A stretch of DNA of 41,326 nt from Halocafeteria seosinensis (taxonomy: Eukaryota; Sar; Bigyra; Bicosoecida): contig LVLI01000379.1 in the NCBI GenBank assembly GCA_001687465.1, positions 1 to 41,326 of the forward strand, given 5' to 3'. Positions within the stretch are counted from its first letter, which is position 1; the number at the start of each line of letters is the position of its first letter. Below the pieces are notes generated by a model. That model was not told the DNA's origin and did not search any database. It saw only the letters and a program-made list of their open reading frames with translations. The translations under genes and the position numbers were made by a program. Below are positions 1-10,128 of this stretch, piece after piece.

Positions 1-381
1 AGTCCATCGGTCGCAAGTGCGACCTGGACTGCGTTACAGTACTGATTCACCCGGAATCTTGCTGTGGGAAGAGCACAAAGGATTCAAGCCATTCCACCCT
101 CTCGGATAAAATCACTTCTCCAATGCTTAATTCTTGTTTACCCTAGTAAAACGAAAGATGAAAGGTGGCCACACGGAAGTTGCACGTTTCGTCTTCACGA
201 CAGTATTGGATACCCATAGATACAAACTCTAAATAGGCCATAAATAATACACACTACTACTAACTCTAATTAGGGAGGCACATTTCCACAACGTAAGCAG
301 TGTTGACAACCTCGGCAGACGTGATACAGATGGCCAATACGTGTGCATTCTTTGTCCGAGGATAATTGCCCTGTTTTCAGT

Positions 382-715
382 AGCAAGCTACACGAATTGA
401 CTTATACGTGCAAGAGGAAACTAACAACAATATCCTCCCAATCCTATTAAGCAATGAACTGCTAGCAAGTCAAGCGGCTGTGTCAAGACGGGTAAGTAAG
501 GACGAGACGGAATGGAACGTTGGGAAGACACCAATGGGGAAGGGGGAACGAGAGCCAGGAGAGAAGAGGGACGAAGAACTGAGGCGGACGGCACGTCTCG
601 GGTGGAATCCGGATTCGAGAACAGCCGAAGAGCAAGCTACACGAATTGACTTATACGTGCAAGAGGAAACTAACAACAATATCCTCCCAATCCTATTAAG
701 CAATGAACTGCTAGC
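382..715 (+). repeat. 85-bp perfect direct repeat
   Basis: Positions 382-466 and 631-715 are identical over 85 bp, with degraded similarity continuing for roughly 18 bp more. The unit is 249 bp. In one frame both copies encode QEETNNNILPILLSNELLAS. The first copy is preceded by a splice-acceptor-like run (ctgttttcag) and followed about 24 bp later by gggtaagtaag, a good donor, so the repeat could be a duplicated exon of a gene that is otherwise unrecognisable. An open frame at 408-866 spans both copies. No known family is recognised. It lies just upstream of the 108-bp element at 813-920, so the whole left edge is probably part of a repeat or element-derived locus. Confidence 0.75.
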
Positions 716-812
716 TAGCCATGCGGATGTCCCATGGGATGTGACGGAAACGGATACTGAAGTTCGGGTCTGCGTCAATGCTTTGAAGTCACTCGTTTAT
801 GCTGCCTCTCTC

Positions 813-920
813 CTAGTGGAACAGCGAGCCTGTAGCTGCCAGACACAGGCGCCAACTGCTACCTAAGTGTAGCGGCTAACATCCAGCTGCCGGTGGGCCA
901 TCAGTCACATCTTCGTCGTC
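813..920 (+). repeat. 108-bp dispersed repeat, left copy
   Basis: This segment matches the reverse complement of 40138-40245 over its full 108 bp, with four differences, all transitions. The two copies are about 39 kb apart in inverted orientation. The match stops sharply on both sides. In the left copy it contains the stop codon of the open frame that runs through the 85-bp repeats. I recognise no RNA gene or transposon terminus in it. It could be a fragment of a multicopy element or the 3' end of a dispersed gene family. Confidence 0.8.
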
Positions 921-1429
921 ATTTATCATGAAAGCCACTGTTTGCTTATCGTATTGTTTCCAAAGGAACTTGGAGATTCGTCAGCCCATGCCAATGCTGT
1001 TCCTCGATTCCAAGAAGTTACATCCTGTGGACGCGGTCGGCCTGCGGTCCAGCCACTTGTACTTGTAAAAGATGAAGTGGGAAGCTCATGGTATTCCGCC
1101 CGAAGAGCTCTTTACCACCGTATCGAACGGATCTCAATCGGATGAAGGGTGAACGTGGTTGTGCTATTTTCGTTGCGAGGTAGTCCTGAATCGATTCAAA
1201 GAGAATAAGCTGCAGGATTTAATCGCTGCCGCCAAGCTGAATATTTCATCTTGATTGCATCTTGTCCAAAAATCTGGTAACAGTGTTGGGTAAAGTTTCA
1301 GATGGAGTGAAACGTTTACAGTGCTGGAAAAAAGTCATATACACAACTTCTAGATACAGAATCTGACGGTGAATTGTTGCATGTTGTTCAATTAATAAGC
1401 ACATGAAAGCAGGGTTTTTGACTTAAGTA
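921..1429. other. No confident gene
   Basis: A 67-codon open frame (942-1145, TTG first codon) encodes a basic peptide containing RGRPAVQPLVLVKDE and RRALYHRIERISI. It may be a transposase or element remnant but matches nothing I can name. The rest is AT-rich sequence that probably includes the 3' untranslated region of the leftward LRR gene, whose stop is at 1430. Confidence 0.3.
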
Positions 1430-4400
1430 CTATTTTCTTTGCGGCGGAAACAAGCTGATTCGTATTGTCTCGACACCTGATAAATCTTTCGAAGTATCGC
1501 GCTTTGGCGAGGGACGAGAGACAGGAATACGACCTAGATCTTCGTACTCATAATAACCTTCACGCTCCGTCACACCTTCAATGCCACGCAGGGGCGAATG
1601 AAATCCGCTCTTCGTCGGAGACGAACTGGAGAGATCCTGGGTTTCTGGGGCCTTTTCTTCGGACACTGGCGTCTTTGGGTAGCTTTCTCGAACTGTCGAT
1701 GGAATGACCGAGGGTCTTGTTCTTCCCACGACCGATGTACGCTTGCCAGAAGACACTTCACGTTCCGGACTTCTAATCGTGCCAGTATCTTTTCTTCTTT
1801 TATGAGGATCGAGTTTTCGTCCTTTAGCAGTTTTCGCCTGGCGGCCTGTGTCAGCGGAAACTTTTGTTTCGGTCTCAAAACTCTGTGCCTCCCGCACTAC
1901 GTCAACGAGGTACGTGTCAAGAGGCTGTAGTGGAGAGATGGCTTGAGAAGTATACGGCATACGGCTTACGTCTGATATTGACGATGAAGTCGTACTTTCC
2001 ACAGTGGATGCTCTTGCTTCTGGAACATTCGAGTGAACTGTAGAGGTTGAGTCTGCTTCGGCGGACTCGGTACGTATAGTATCCCACGCATTACTTCCGC
2101 TTAATGACCGAACATTTGGTAGAACAATTCTACTGTCCCCAGTACACCTCGTGGTGTCTGGGGCGGTAGTGCCTTCAGTGAGCACCGCTGCCTCTTGGAC
2201 GCTCGAGCAAGTTGTAGGCTTTGTACCTGCTTCCACTGATTCGACATCTGCACCTACTCCTCTGCGTTCTGCGAAGTCGGATGGAGCACCCTTCGCTGTC
2301 GAGCTTTTCTCGACGACCCTCGAAGCCTCCGAAACATGCGAGTGTACCTCAGAGTCTGTGGATATTCCGGAGGTTTTCTTCAAGGGCCTTATTCGTAGAC
2401 GCTTGGTGTCACTCTCTTCCATCGTACCACCTTCACTTGTGCCAATTCCTTCAGCGGCAGCATGCCCACATGATTCACGATCTGTTGTCTTTTTCTGCTC
2501 TTCGGAAATTTGAAGCGTATGTTTCGGGGATATGGGTCCACCTTCAGTACCAGTGGATTCGTGCTTGGATTTATCTTGTTTTTCTCGCACATGCGCTGTG
2601 GCAGTTGACCTTGTAGTTGATACGGTTTTCTCTAATTCAGTCCTAGAACTAGGTCGTTCGTTCTTTTCATCGAAGAGCGCTCCGAGCATATCGGCAGCTG
2701 GAAGGCTCGAATCGGACGGCCCTTCGTCCCGAGCTTCCGAGTCTCCATGGATGCTTGAGATGTCCGTCGCTTCTGCTACACCGTCAGTAGCGCCGGGCAC
2801 CTCTCCCGAATGCTGTTGGGAGACATCGTGACCTGTTCTGCTGGACATTGCGGGTCGAGTAGTCTTCTGGCTACGGTAACTCGCGGGAGCAACATACCGA
2901 CCCTTGGCCGTTGTGGTTCTGGTTTCAGTATCCTCACTCCGGAGTGCGGAAGCTGATTCCGGTGTAAAATCTCCTCCTGTACGATCCTTCTGGCGCATAG
3001 GGACAACATCGCGTGCTTCCGCTGAAGTGTCCACACCGCGTTCCTCATGGAATTGTTGATGACTGCGTTGTCCTTGATGAATCTTGTCCCACAATGCACG
3101 TGGCGGAGAACTAGGGATATCCAGTGACTTCAGACCAATAGAGCTAAGCAATGGCGTTACGGCATCGTTGAACAGCTCTTCGCGTTCTTCATAGCGCCGA
3201 GTAAGTTCATTGATTTGTTGTTCATGGCGTCGAAGTTCATCGTTGTTCCTCTGAAGCATCGTTTCTTGTGACGCTGGCTTGTTCTGCAACCGATCTATAG
3301 CGAAACGGACAACTTGCGGTATCTTTTGAGGAAAGAATTTTCTCACTCCTTGTGATTTATCCGCTTTTCGCTTATAGCTAGCGAACGTTTTAGTGCCACG
3401 TACATGTTGTGTCCCTACGTGGTCCTGAGACAGCGATCTTCTCTTACGTCGCCCAGAAACATGTTTTGCCGGCACGTCCGCAGATGATCCTCCTCGATGT
3501 AAAGCTGAAATGACATCCTCGTGTACCGTAGAAACCTTTTGTTTACCATTGCCAGGTGACAAACTGGTGCGCAGCCAAAACGTTTCATAATAGGCTGAAG
3601 GCATCACTGCTGGGTTTGAAATCATTCGCGCGGACGCACTACAACGGCGACGAGATAGGTATTGAGGGTCAGCTTTCCAATCTCTCCAGGTAAAGCAACC
3701 CTTTTGGTGGCCGAAGCACTTCCCGGGTAGTAATCCCCGACCTGCCCGCTTTGTACCTTCAGTAATGGTACTGAATGAGGTATCCAACTGATAGGGTTCG
3801 CCGGTATCTTTGTCCTCACGACTCGTATCCTTCGTTTTCTTCGGCTGACGTGGTTTTTTCTTGCTTCTGTTTTTTTTTGTTTCAGATCCTTTATGGTTCT
3901 TCGCAAACCTAGAATTTTGATACTTCTTTTGTGTCGTAATTGGACGACTATTTTTAGGCTTTCTATTGGACACACTACTTTGAACTCTACCGCCAACTCG
4001 CAGAGGCTTCTCTTTCTGCCCTCCCAATTTACGGTTCTCCGAGTAAGATCTTCCTTGCAATTGCATCGCTGTTTCGCTGATATTCGAAGCACCAAAAGGG
4101 ATGTCGACCTGTTTCCCTGGACAAGATGAAAATCCTGAATCATGGTGTTTTGTTTGTCCATGCACTGAAGCATTCTCAGTAAAGACAAAGCCTCCTGATG
4201 AACGACATCGGCTATGTTCTCTAGGAGGTAAAGAGCGGGTGGCAGAAGGTACGTCTATCGACACACTGGTGGCGTCCCCGGCACCGAGAAATCCCAGTAG
4301 CGATGGATGTGGTTCGTCCGATTCCAGAGCCCGACATTCTCTAGTTTGAAATCTGGTATCCGCCCCCGTTTTGCTGTGAGCATGAAGTTGCGGCGACGGT

Positions 4401-6991
4401 GTATGCTCGGCTTTACCCGGATGTTGTCGCTTAGTAGATGCTTCGGATGAGTTGTTTTCCACAGTATGAAGACGCTCTTCTCCTTGATCCACTGGAACAT
4501 ACGATACACCACGGCTTCGATCCTTCTCATTTTTCCATTGGTCTAAAGCACGGCGAAGAGAGTTGAACTGGAATCGCTCAGCAGCAGCATAAGCGGCAAC
4601 ACGCTCGCGATCCCTTGCCAATGTAGTCGCAAACTTAAGGGCTTGAAAAAAGGTATTAATGAGCTTCGAGTATCTTCTGCGGCTTACTTCGTCGGCGCTG
4701 TTACACAACCTGAGATGATACGCGCATCTTTGCTTCCAACGGCGCAAACCACGACGCAGTATACAGGCTGCAATCCGTTTTTCTACGAAATCAAGGCCTC
4801 GCTTTGAGTCAACAAATTGAAGCCACTTTTGTATGCAGTGTTTTTTCCTAGACGTCTGTAGCATTTCAAAAGCAATGAGACTAGAATTCATCGAGAATTG
4901 GTGCCAACTTTGGAATACTTTCCGCAATAGAGAGGCTTCATATTTTCGGACAGCTTTATCGTGCAAATCTTTGGAATTGATCAAATCCCCCCACGTACAG
5001 AAATACCGTTTTAATTTCTTCAACTGCATACTGGGAAAGTTAGCTGGGTGTGTTGGTTGCTGCTGTTGTAACTGTGCTTTTCCCCGCAATCGTGAGATTT
5101 CAGCTTCAAGCTGTTGGACCCTGTCAGAAAGTCGCTCATTGCTTCGATCCTTCTCCTGACGCGTCCGATGCGCATCAGCAGCTAGTCGCTTATTGTCTTC
5201 AATCAGCCTGCTATTTTCTTGTTGCAATTGAGAAAGGGCTTCCACGGCTTTTTGGTGGTTGGAGGCGTTAGCAGTCCTAAAGGATTCCAGCTTCGAGCGC
5301 AGCTCCGCATTTTCCTTCCTTAAATCCCTCAACTCATAATTCTCAGAGGCGTTCCCGCTATGTTCTTTAGCGTTTGGATGGTGCTCCCAATCATATGGTT
5401 TGGGAACCTTCCGAGGGTCATTGGTCCCACTCGTTTGCTCGTCGTGTGGTCCTTTGGAATAGCACTTTACTTTTGAGGGTTGTCTTTCTTCTACACCAAG
5501 CTCGTCCCCACTGGATTGTTGCGAGGAAGATGGGGGTTCTGAATGAGCTCTTCGAGGGTATGTACCCTTTCGCGTTGGTAAATTCACCTTTTCTACAGAT
5601 CGGGTGGGTCGGGAGGTTGAGGCATCCGTTTGTTTCCGCCAAAGTTGTCGGGTATATGCAGTGTCTGGTAGAGATGAAGCAGTGCTTCGTCTGGATTGAA
5701 GGAGATCCCGGCGCTGTGTATCTGTAACATAGCCTCGTTTCCGTACCGTGGATTTCGAGACAGGCCGAGTGGAAGCGTTCGTAGTTACTTGTTGCTCGGC
5801 CTCTTCCCTCCACACGTTGCTGCTATCCTTTTTTCGTAGCCTAGAGAGCATATCATAATTCTTACCACAGTTTTCCTCAATAGCTTGAAGCAAATCCTGT
5901 AACTGCCATTGCTGCTTTGATATAACTCTCTGAAATGCAAGCTTGAGTTGCTGATCTCGCCACTCTGGCAGTTCCAATTGTTGGCCTTGTCTATCAAGTT
6001 GCCCTCTCTTGTTTTCAGCATCATACCTTGTCTCTGGGCTCTCCTTTTGAGAGGTTTTTGCTCTTGCATAGCTTCTTATCAAGCGCTGTGCAGGCTGTAC
6101 CACGGAGGTGTAGCCAGAGGCGCCTTCCTTGTGTGGCGTCACATTCTCCGGATCATTGGAAGACTTATTGTGCGAGCAGCCAGGACCCCCAGAGTTTTCT
6201 TCTTCTCCACTCTTGGGTTCAACTTGAGAAGCCACAGATGGTGTTTGCTTGGAAGGCTGGCGCAGTTCATATGCAATACAATTCCTTGTACTCTGAATCT
6301 GCTTGTAAAGGGATAGTTGAACTACATCAACTTCCTCTTGACTCATGTAATTTGCAAACTGTGGCATCTGGCTAGAGCAAAACAGTCCAATGTCAGACTT
6401 AGAGGGTTGAGGCATGGACAGCTGCCGTGCTATTGCATTTCCCGGAGCAAGTCCAGTCCAGACTCTCCTCAGCAGCTCACCATGTACCCTGATTTTATTC
6501 CGCATCACCATTAGCTGATAAAGCCTTAGCTGGTTATTGAACAAATTCTGCAGCATGTTCCTGTATTCTTTCATCATCCTAGATGCCTGGTTCCGTTCTC
6601 GAGCGGAAACAAGCTCTCCATCAAGGGATTTTAACGATGGTAGCGTCGTAATCACTTCCTCTCGATAGCACGGAGATTGAGCCACCGGGTTTCCGCTCAG
6701 GCGCAAGTGCGTCAGTCTGTTGAGCTTAGATAACCATTCTAACGCATTTGTAGCTCCTAGAAGGTTATCTTGTAATGATAACCGCTGTACGTTTTGGAAT
6801 TGATCGATGTGTTGCAGTGACTGTAAGTAATTGGCGGAAAGGTAGATCGTAGAAATTCTCCCAGATAAGGAAGGCAATTTATCCAACGACGTGATTCCAT
6901 GGCCAGCAAGATGCAATCTATGGGCTTGGATAGATTTCGGGTCGTCTTGTATGGCTTCCGAGAGCTGCCGTATGGAAAAAGCATGCCCCAT
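1430..6991 (-). CDS. LRR, coiled-coil and Sfi1-repeat centrosomal-type protein
   Basis: A single uninterrupted frame of about 1853 codons, starting at the ATG that encodes MGHAFSIRQL (6991). Residues about 25-140 form leucine-rich repeats of the SDS22/centriolar type (ISTIYLSANYLQSL, VQRLSLQDNLL, LTHLRLSGNPVAQSP) ending in an LRR cap. A strong coiled coil lies at about 550-650. Residues about 657-825 hold a row of motifs with a bulky residue and W spaced as in Sfi1 repeats (LLRKVFQSWHQF, HCIQKWLQF, LRRGLRRWKQR, SLRRALDQWKNE), which bind centrin in other proteins. A shorter coiled coil is at about 1235-1275. The long C-terminal part is Ser/Thr/Lys/Arg-rich and probably disordered. By family knowledge such proteins sit at centrosomes or basal bodies; the exact orthologue is not clear. 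It is intronless, unlike most of its neighbours, and faces the kelch/EGF gene across about 1 kb. Confidence 0.85.
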   Translation of the reverse strand: MGHAFSIRQLSEAIQDDPKSIQAHRLHLAGHGITSLDKLPSLSGRISTIYLSANYLQSLQHIDQFQNVQRLSLQDNLLGATNALEWLSKLNRLTHLRLSGNPVAQSPCYREEVITTLPSLKSLDGELVSARERNQASRMMKEYRNMLQNLFNNQLRLYQLMVMRNKIRVHGELLRRVWTGLAPGNAIARQLSMPQPSKSDIGLFCSSQMPQFANYMSQEEVDVVQLSLYKQIQSTRNCIAYELRQPSKQTPSVASQVEPKSGEEENSGGPGCSHNKSSNDPENVTPHKEGASGYTSVVQPAQRLIRSYARAKTSQKESPETRYDAENKRGQLDRQGQQLELPEWRDQQLKLAFQRVISKQQWQLQDLLQAIEENCGKNYDMLSRLRKKDSSNVWREEAEQQVTTNASTRPVSKSTVRKRGYVTDTQRRDLLQSRRSTASSLPDTAYTRQLWRKQTDASTSRPTRSVEKVNLPTRKGTYPRRAHSEPPSSSQQSSGDELGVEERQPSKVKCYSKGPHDEQTSGTNDPRKVPKPYDWEHHPNAKEHSGNASENYELRDLRKENAELRSKLESFRTANASNHQKAVEALSQLQQENSRLIEDNKRLAADAHRTRQEKDRSNERLSDRVQQLEAEISRLRGKAQLQQQQPTHPANFPSMQLKKLKRYFCTWGDLINSKDLHDKAVRKYEASLLRKVFQSWHQFSMNSSLIAFEMLQTSRKKHCIQKWLQFVDSKRGLDFVEKRIAACILRRGLRRWKQRCAYHLRLCNSADEVSRRRYSKLINTFFQALKFATTLARDRERVAAYAAAERFQFNSLRRALDQWKNEKDRSRGVSYVPVDQGEERLHTVENNSSEASTKRQHPGKAEHTPSPQLHAHSKTGADTRFQTRECRALESDEPHPSLLGFLGAGDATSVSIDVPSATRSLPPREHSRCRSSGGFVFTENASVHGQTKHHDSGFSSCPGKQVDIPFGASNISETAMQLQGRSYSENRKLGGQKEKPLRVGGRVQSSVSNRKPKNSRPITTQKKYQNSRFAKNHKGSETKKNRSKKKPRQPKKTKDTSREDKDTGEPYQLDTSFSTITEGTKRAGRGLLPGKCFGHQKGCFTWRDWKADPQYLSRRRCSASARMISNPAVMPSAYYETFWLRTSLSPGNGKQKVSTVHEDVISALHRGGSSADVPAKHVSGRRKRRSLSQDHVGTQHVRGTKTFASYKRKADKSQGVRKFFPQKIPQVVRFAIDRLQNKPASQETMLQRNNDELRRHEQQINELTRRYEEREELFNDAVTPLLSSIGLKSLDIPSSPPRALWDKIHQGQRSHQQFHEERGVDTSAEARDVVPMRQKDRTGGDFTPESASALRSEDTETRTTTAKGRYVAPASYRSQKTTRPAMSSRTGHDVSQQHSGEVPGATDGVAEATDISSIHGDSEARDEGPSDSSLPAADMLGALFDEKNERPSSRTELEKTVSTTRSTATAHVREKQDKSKHESTGTEGGPISPKHTLQISEEQKKTTDRESCGHAAAEGIGTSEGGTMEESDTKRLRIRPLKKTSGISTDSEVHSHVSEASRVVEKSSTAKGAPSDFAERRGVGADVESVEAGTKPTTCSSVQEAAVLTEGTTAPDTTRCTGDSRIVLPNVRSLSGSNAWDTIRTESAEADSTSTVHSNVPEARASTVESTTSSSISDVSRMPYTSQAISPLQPLDTYLVDVVREAQSFETETKVSADTGRQAKTAKGRKLDPHKRRKDTGTIRSPEREVSSGKRTSVVGRTRPSVIPSTVRESYPKTPVSEEKAPETQDLSSSSPTKSGFHSPLRGIEGVTEREGYYEYEDLGRIPVSRPSPKRDTSKDLSGVETIRISLFPPQRK

Positions 6992-8007
6992 GAGTATCAA
7001 TCAATTAATGAGCCAAGCCGACCAAACCCTAAACGCTTCTACGTACCGTGTACTGTTTCCTCCATTTTTGTGCCAACTTAGATATGGAGGGTTTCGACTT
7101 GTGTGTCCTTTGGTGTTTCTGTGTCCATCAATTCATTGAATTTATCAAGGAGGAGGTTCCCCAACACACAGTACTCACTTTCGGCGGCACTCTAGCGGCG
7201 GTTTGCGAACTCCCTACCACATACGACACGTTCTTCGTTTGCAGTTTACGTGGCTCCGCAGATACTGTCTTGCGTTGAGTTTTCCTGGTTGTAGCGCTCT
7301 CAGTCCAACCCAGGTCCCCTCCACCGCATTCCTGAGTGTGGTAAGTCGTGGGCTGCACCATGACAGCTACCTATCTACCCATTGAACGTCATGCATCTAC
7401 GTGAAGCAAGATTCATCCACCGTTCGCGTAGAAGAGACAGAATGTCATTACAGCAAGAAATTGACGGTCTAATAAGAGGGACTAGCTCTGCTTGGCTGGC
7501 CCCCAGAGTCTTAACGGCCGCCCGTGGCGCACGTGATTCAGGAATTGGTCAGAGAGAGTCGACCACCACAAAGAAGCCGGTTCATGCGGTGCGACTGAAT
7601 AGTCGTTAGGTAGCTCGGTACAACAAGGAAAATGGATGACTGGAGTAACATGTGTATATTGGCACTTATCCAGGGTGGTGTGGTCAGGAACTTTGAGTGC
7701 ATTCCGCAATATATCGGGTGAATGGGGAAGTAATCCCAGCAAAATCATGCACTCCGTATCGCCCAACGATTATCCAAAGGTTATTTAGATGTCAAATCCA
7801 GTTTTCGATAAACTGAGACTGTATGCAGTAATACCACGTTGCACGCCTCGTCGATTCCTGAGAAACTTCACAAATCACTTGTTATACAGCCGGTAGTTTA
7901 TGAGATGGACCCTGGTGATGGTAGGTCATTGTAAGCGCTTGATAAGTTAGTCAGCTAGTAGTTGGGTTTATTGTTTGGCCCTTGTTTGTTGTTTGTCGGA
8001 CGGTATC
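6992..8007. promoter_or_regulatory. Divergent intergenic region with a telobox-like motif
   Basis: About 1 kb separates the divergent starts of the LRR gene and the kelch/EGF gene. It contains AAACCCTAAA near 7024, about 30 bp upstream of the LRR start codon, which resembles a plant-type telobox. A 55-codon ATG frame (7442-7609, beginning MSLQQEIDGLIRG) is present but has no recognisable family. No tRNA or other RNA gene was seen. Confidence 0.35.
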
Positions 8008-10097
8008 ATGGGGGTGAAGTATAGGTTCGTCACTGCCATTACTACGCTGCTCCTATTCAGCGCTGCGGAGAGACATTTCACTCCTTCTGAGGTCTCCTTG
8101 AACACTCATACTCCCATCACTTCCCCGTTCCTTCTTTATTCACTATTGTATGGCTTCCCGTACCCTCTGATTGCGGCGGGGGGAGCAGTAGAAAGCCATT
8201 GGGTGCAGGAAAACCCTGTGGAATCATTCAACACATATCCACCTGAAGTGATACAGAATGGTACGTGTACGGTCTACCCACCCTGTGATTGCCTATTCGC
8301 TGGAAGTATTTTGATAGATTTGCTCTTGCTCCACTCGGCAGAGACTTGGAATTTCATTTACCCCACGAATTCACCAGTGGGCAACATCCTCCCAAACTTT
8401 ACCGAAACATCGATGGTGATGTTCCGAAACAAGGTTTACGTATTAGGTGGGAGGAACACAACCCATGTATTTCGATCAGTTTGGCGCTCTAAGGATGGTG
8501 GAAGTAAGTATGCGAAGAACCGCAGGTACCCGGACTTTCTTGGTCTGTATTCCCTTCGAATTTTCGCAGAGCACTGGGACTATGCTGCTAATGTCTCGTC
8601 TTTTGGTTACCGCTTCGGCCACGTTGTCACTTCTTCGGCGGACAATATTTTCCTCTTTGGGGGGTATATGTGTAATGACACGAAGTTAAGGTCATATACT
8701 GAAGGCTGTGTTCTCAAAAACGACGTATGGCGCTCTTCCGATGGAGGTAGGTCCAAGTGGACATGTATCAGCGTCAATGGTGCACTTATCAATCCTTAGT
8801 GCACACAGAAAACTACCATAAGATATATGAAGGAGTTCCTAATACACCACGAACTGGATTTCGAGCTGTTTCTTCCGAAGGACAGCTAGTACTTATGGGA
8901 GGGTTTGACCCCCATAACTCGAAGTATTGCGATGACATATGGGAATCGTCTTCTAGGGGAGGTAAGTACCATCCTCGCACGGGTTGTTTGAAAAGGGTTG
9001 TTGCAAGAGAACTACTGTATCTTTCAACTGTGTTTATGTGTACAGAGAAATGGAACCAAATAAAGCCAGCGCCCTCATGGCAGAAGAGAGCAGACTTCGG
9101 AGCCGTGGCATTGGGATCACACATCTTTGTGTTCGGTGGCAAGGGTTCCTCCGGGTTTTTTAGCGACGTTTGGAGAGCGGACAAGCAAGGTTTGGGGCAG
9201 TGGAAGCTGGTCACGAGGGGCGCAGCATGGAGACCTCGGGCATCGTTTGTCTCGTTTGCTTCCTCTCAGTATATGTGGTTAATTGGAGGATCAAATGGTA
9301 GTAGAGAAATGGAAGACGTATGGGAGGCTACAGATGGGATCAACTGGAAGCGGCGGACGACCCTAATATCACGCAATGCCTCTGCTATTTTGAGTGTCGT
9401 GCAAGGTAATTCCACCTTCCCTCTTGTGTTAGCCAGCAGGTACAACATCTCGCAAGCGGACTTAGCTGGGTCAGCATCTACGCTCCGAAACACAAGCTTA
9501 ATGTTTCAGGGCACACTTAACCTACTTTGCTCTGAAAACGGTGTTGTATGTTCAGGCCATGGGAATTGCTCGGATAAATCGGATCTCAGGAAACAGTTTG
9601 TTCCCTCAGTAACTCAGATAAACCCAGTCTGCAATTGCACGTTCAGATACACCGGCGATAAATGTTCAAAGGGATCATGCGGTGCATATAATTGTAAACA
9701 CGGTGTCTGCAATACAAAAGAAAATGGTAGCCTTATATTGTGTGAATGCAATCCTGGATGGAACGGCACCGAGTGTGATGCACCTATATGTGATCCCAAG
9801 TGTGTGCATGGCACTTGTGATAAGCCCTATGGCTGCGACTGTGAGGAGCATTGGTTTGGAGCCCATTGCGACGTCTATAAGAGCACGCTCTGGAGAATTG
9901 GACACTATATTTCTGTTCATGGTTCTGCATGGTTCACAACCATTGGATGCATTGCTGGAGTCGGACTCTTGACGTATGGACTTGTCATGAATCAAGTTCT
10001 ACGAAATCCTGCCCGACTACGGAGACGAAAGCATTCCGGCAAACACGGGATGCATATGTGGGATGACTCCGTTTTGTATGGTACTTTTGGTGATTGA
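8008..10097 (+). CDS. Kelch-repeat/EGF type I membrane protein
   Basis: Spliced model: 8008-8260, 8342-8503, 8570-8746, 8809-8961, 9046-10097, giving 598 aa. It begins with an uncleaved or cleaved signal (MGVKYRFVTAITTLLLFSA). Kelch blades follow, recognisable by paired glycines and a trailing W (NKVYVLGG, NIFLFGG, QLVLMGG, HIFVFGG, YMWLIGG; VWRSKDGG, VWRSSDGG). Residues about 411-526 are cysteine-rich EGF-like modules (CSGHGNC, CKHGVC, CECNPGWNGTEC, CVHGTC). One transmembrane helix (about 545-566) precedes a short basic tail. Many NxS/T sites fit an extracellular location. All four introns are phase 1, and three follow a DGG/RGG-type turn. The order kelch, EGF, TM recalls attractin-like or adhesion receptors, but no orthologue is claimed. 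The first intron (8261-8341) is inferred. The stop is 31 bp from that of the convergent LRR gene. Confidence 0.8.
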
Positions 10098-10128
10098 GCA
10101 GTATGCCATTTCTCTCGCCAAATCACCC

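Noticed and set aside
3622-4188. 188-codon minus-strand frame
   Set aside because: Alternative frame inside the long LRR/Sfi1 gene on the same strand; composition is an out-of-frame reading of Lys/Arg/Ser codons.
7020-7032. Telobox-like AAACCCTAAA as a telomeric remnant
   Set aside because: Single motif; similar single motifs fall by chance inside the coding regions at about 10408 and 26940. No tandem telomere repeats are present.
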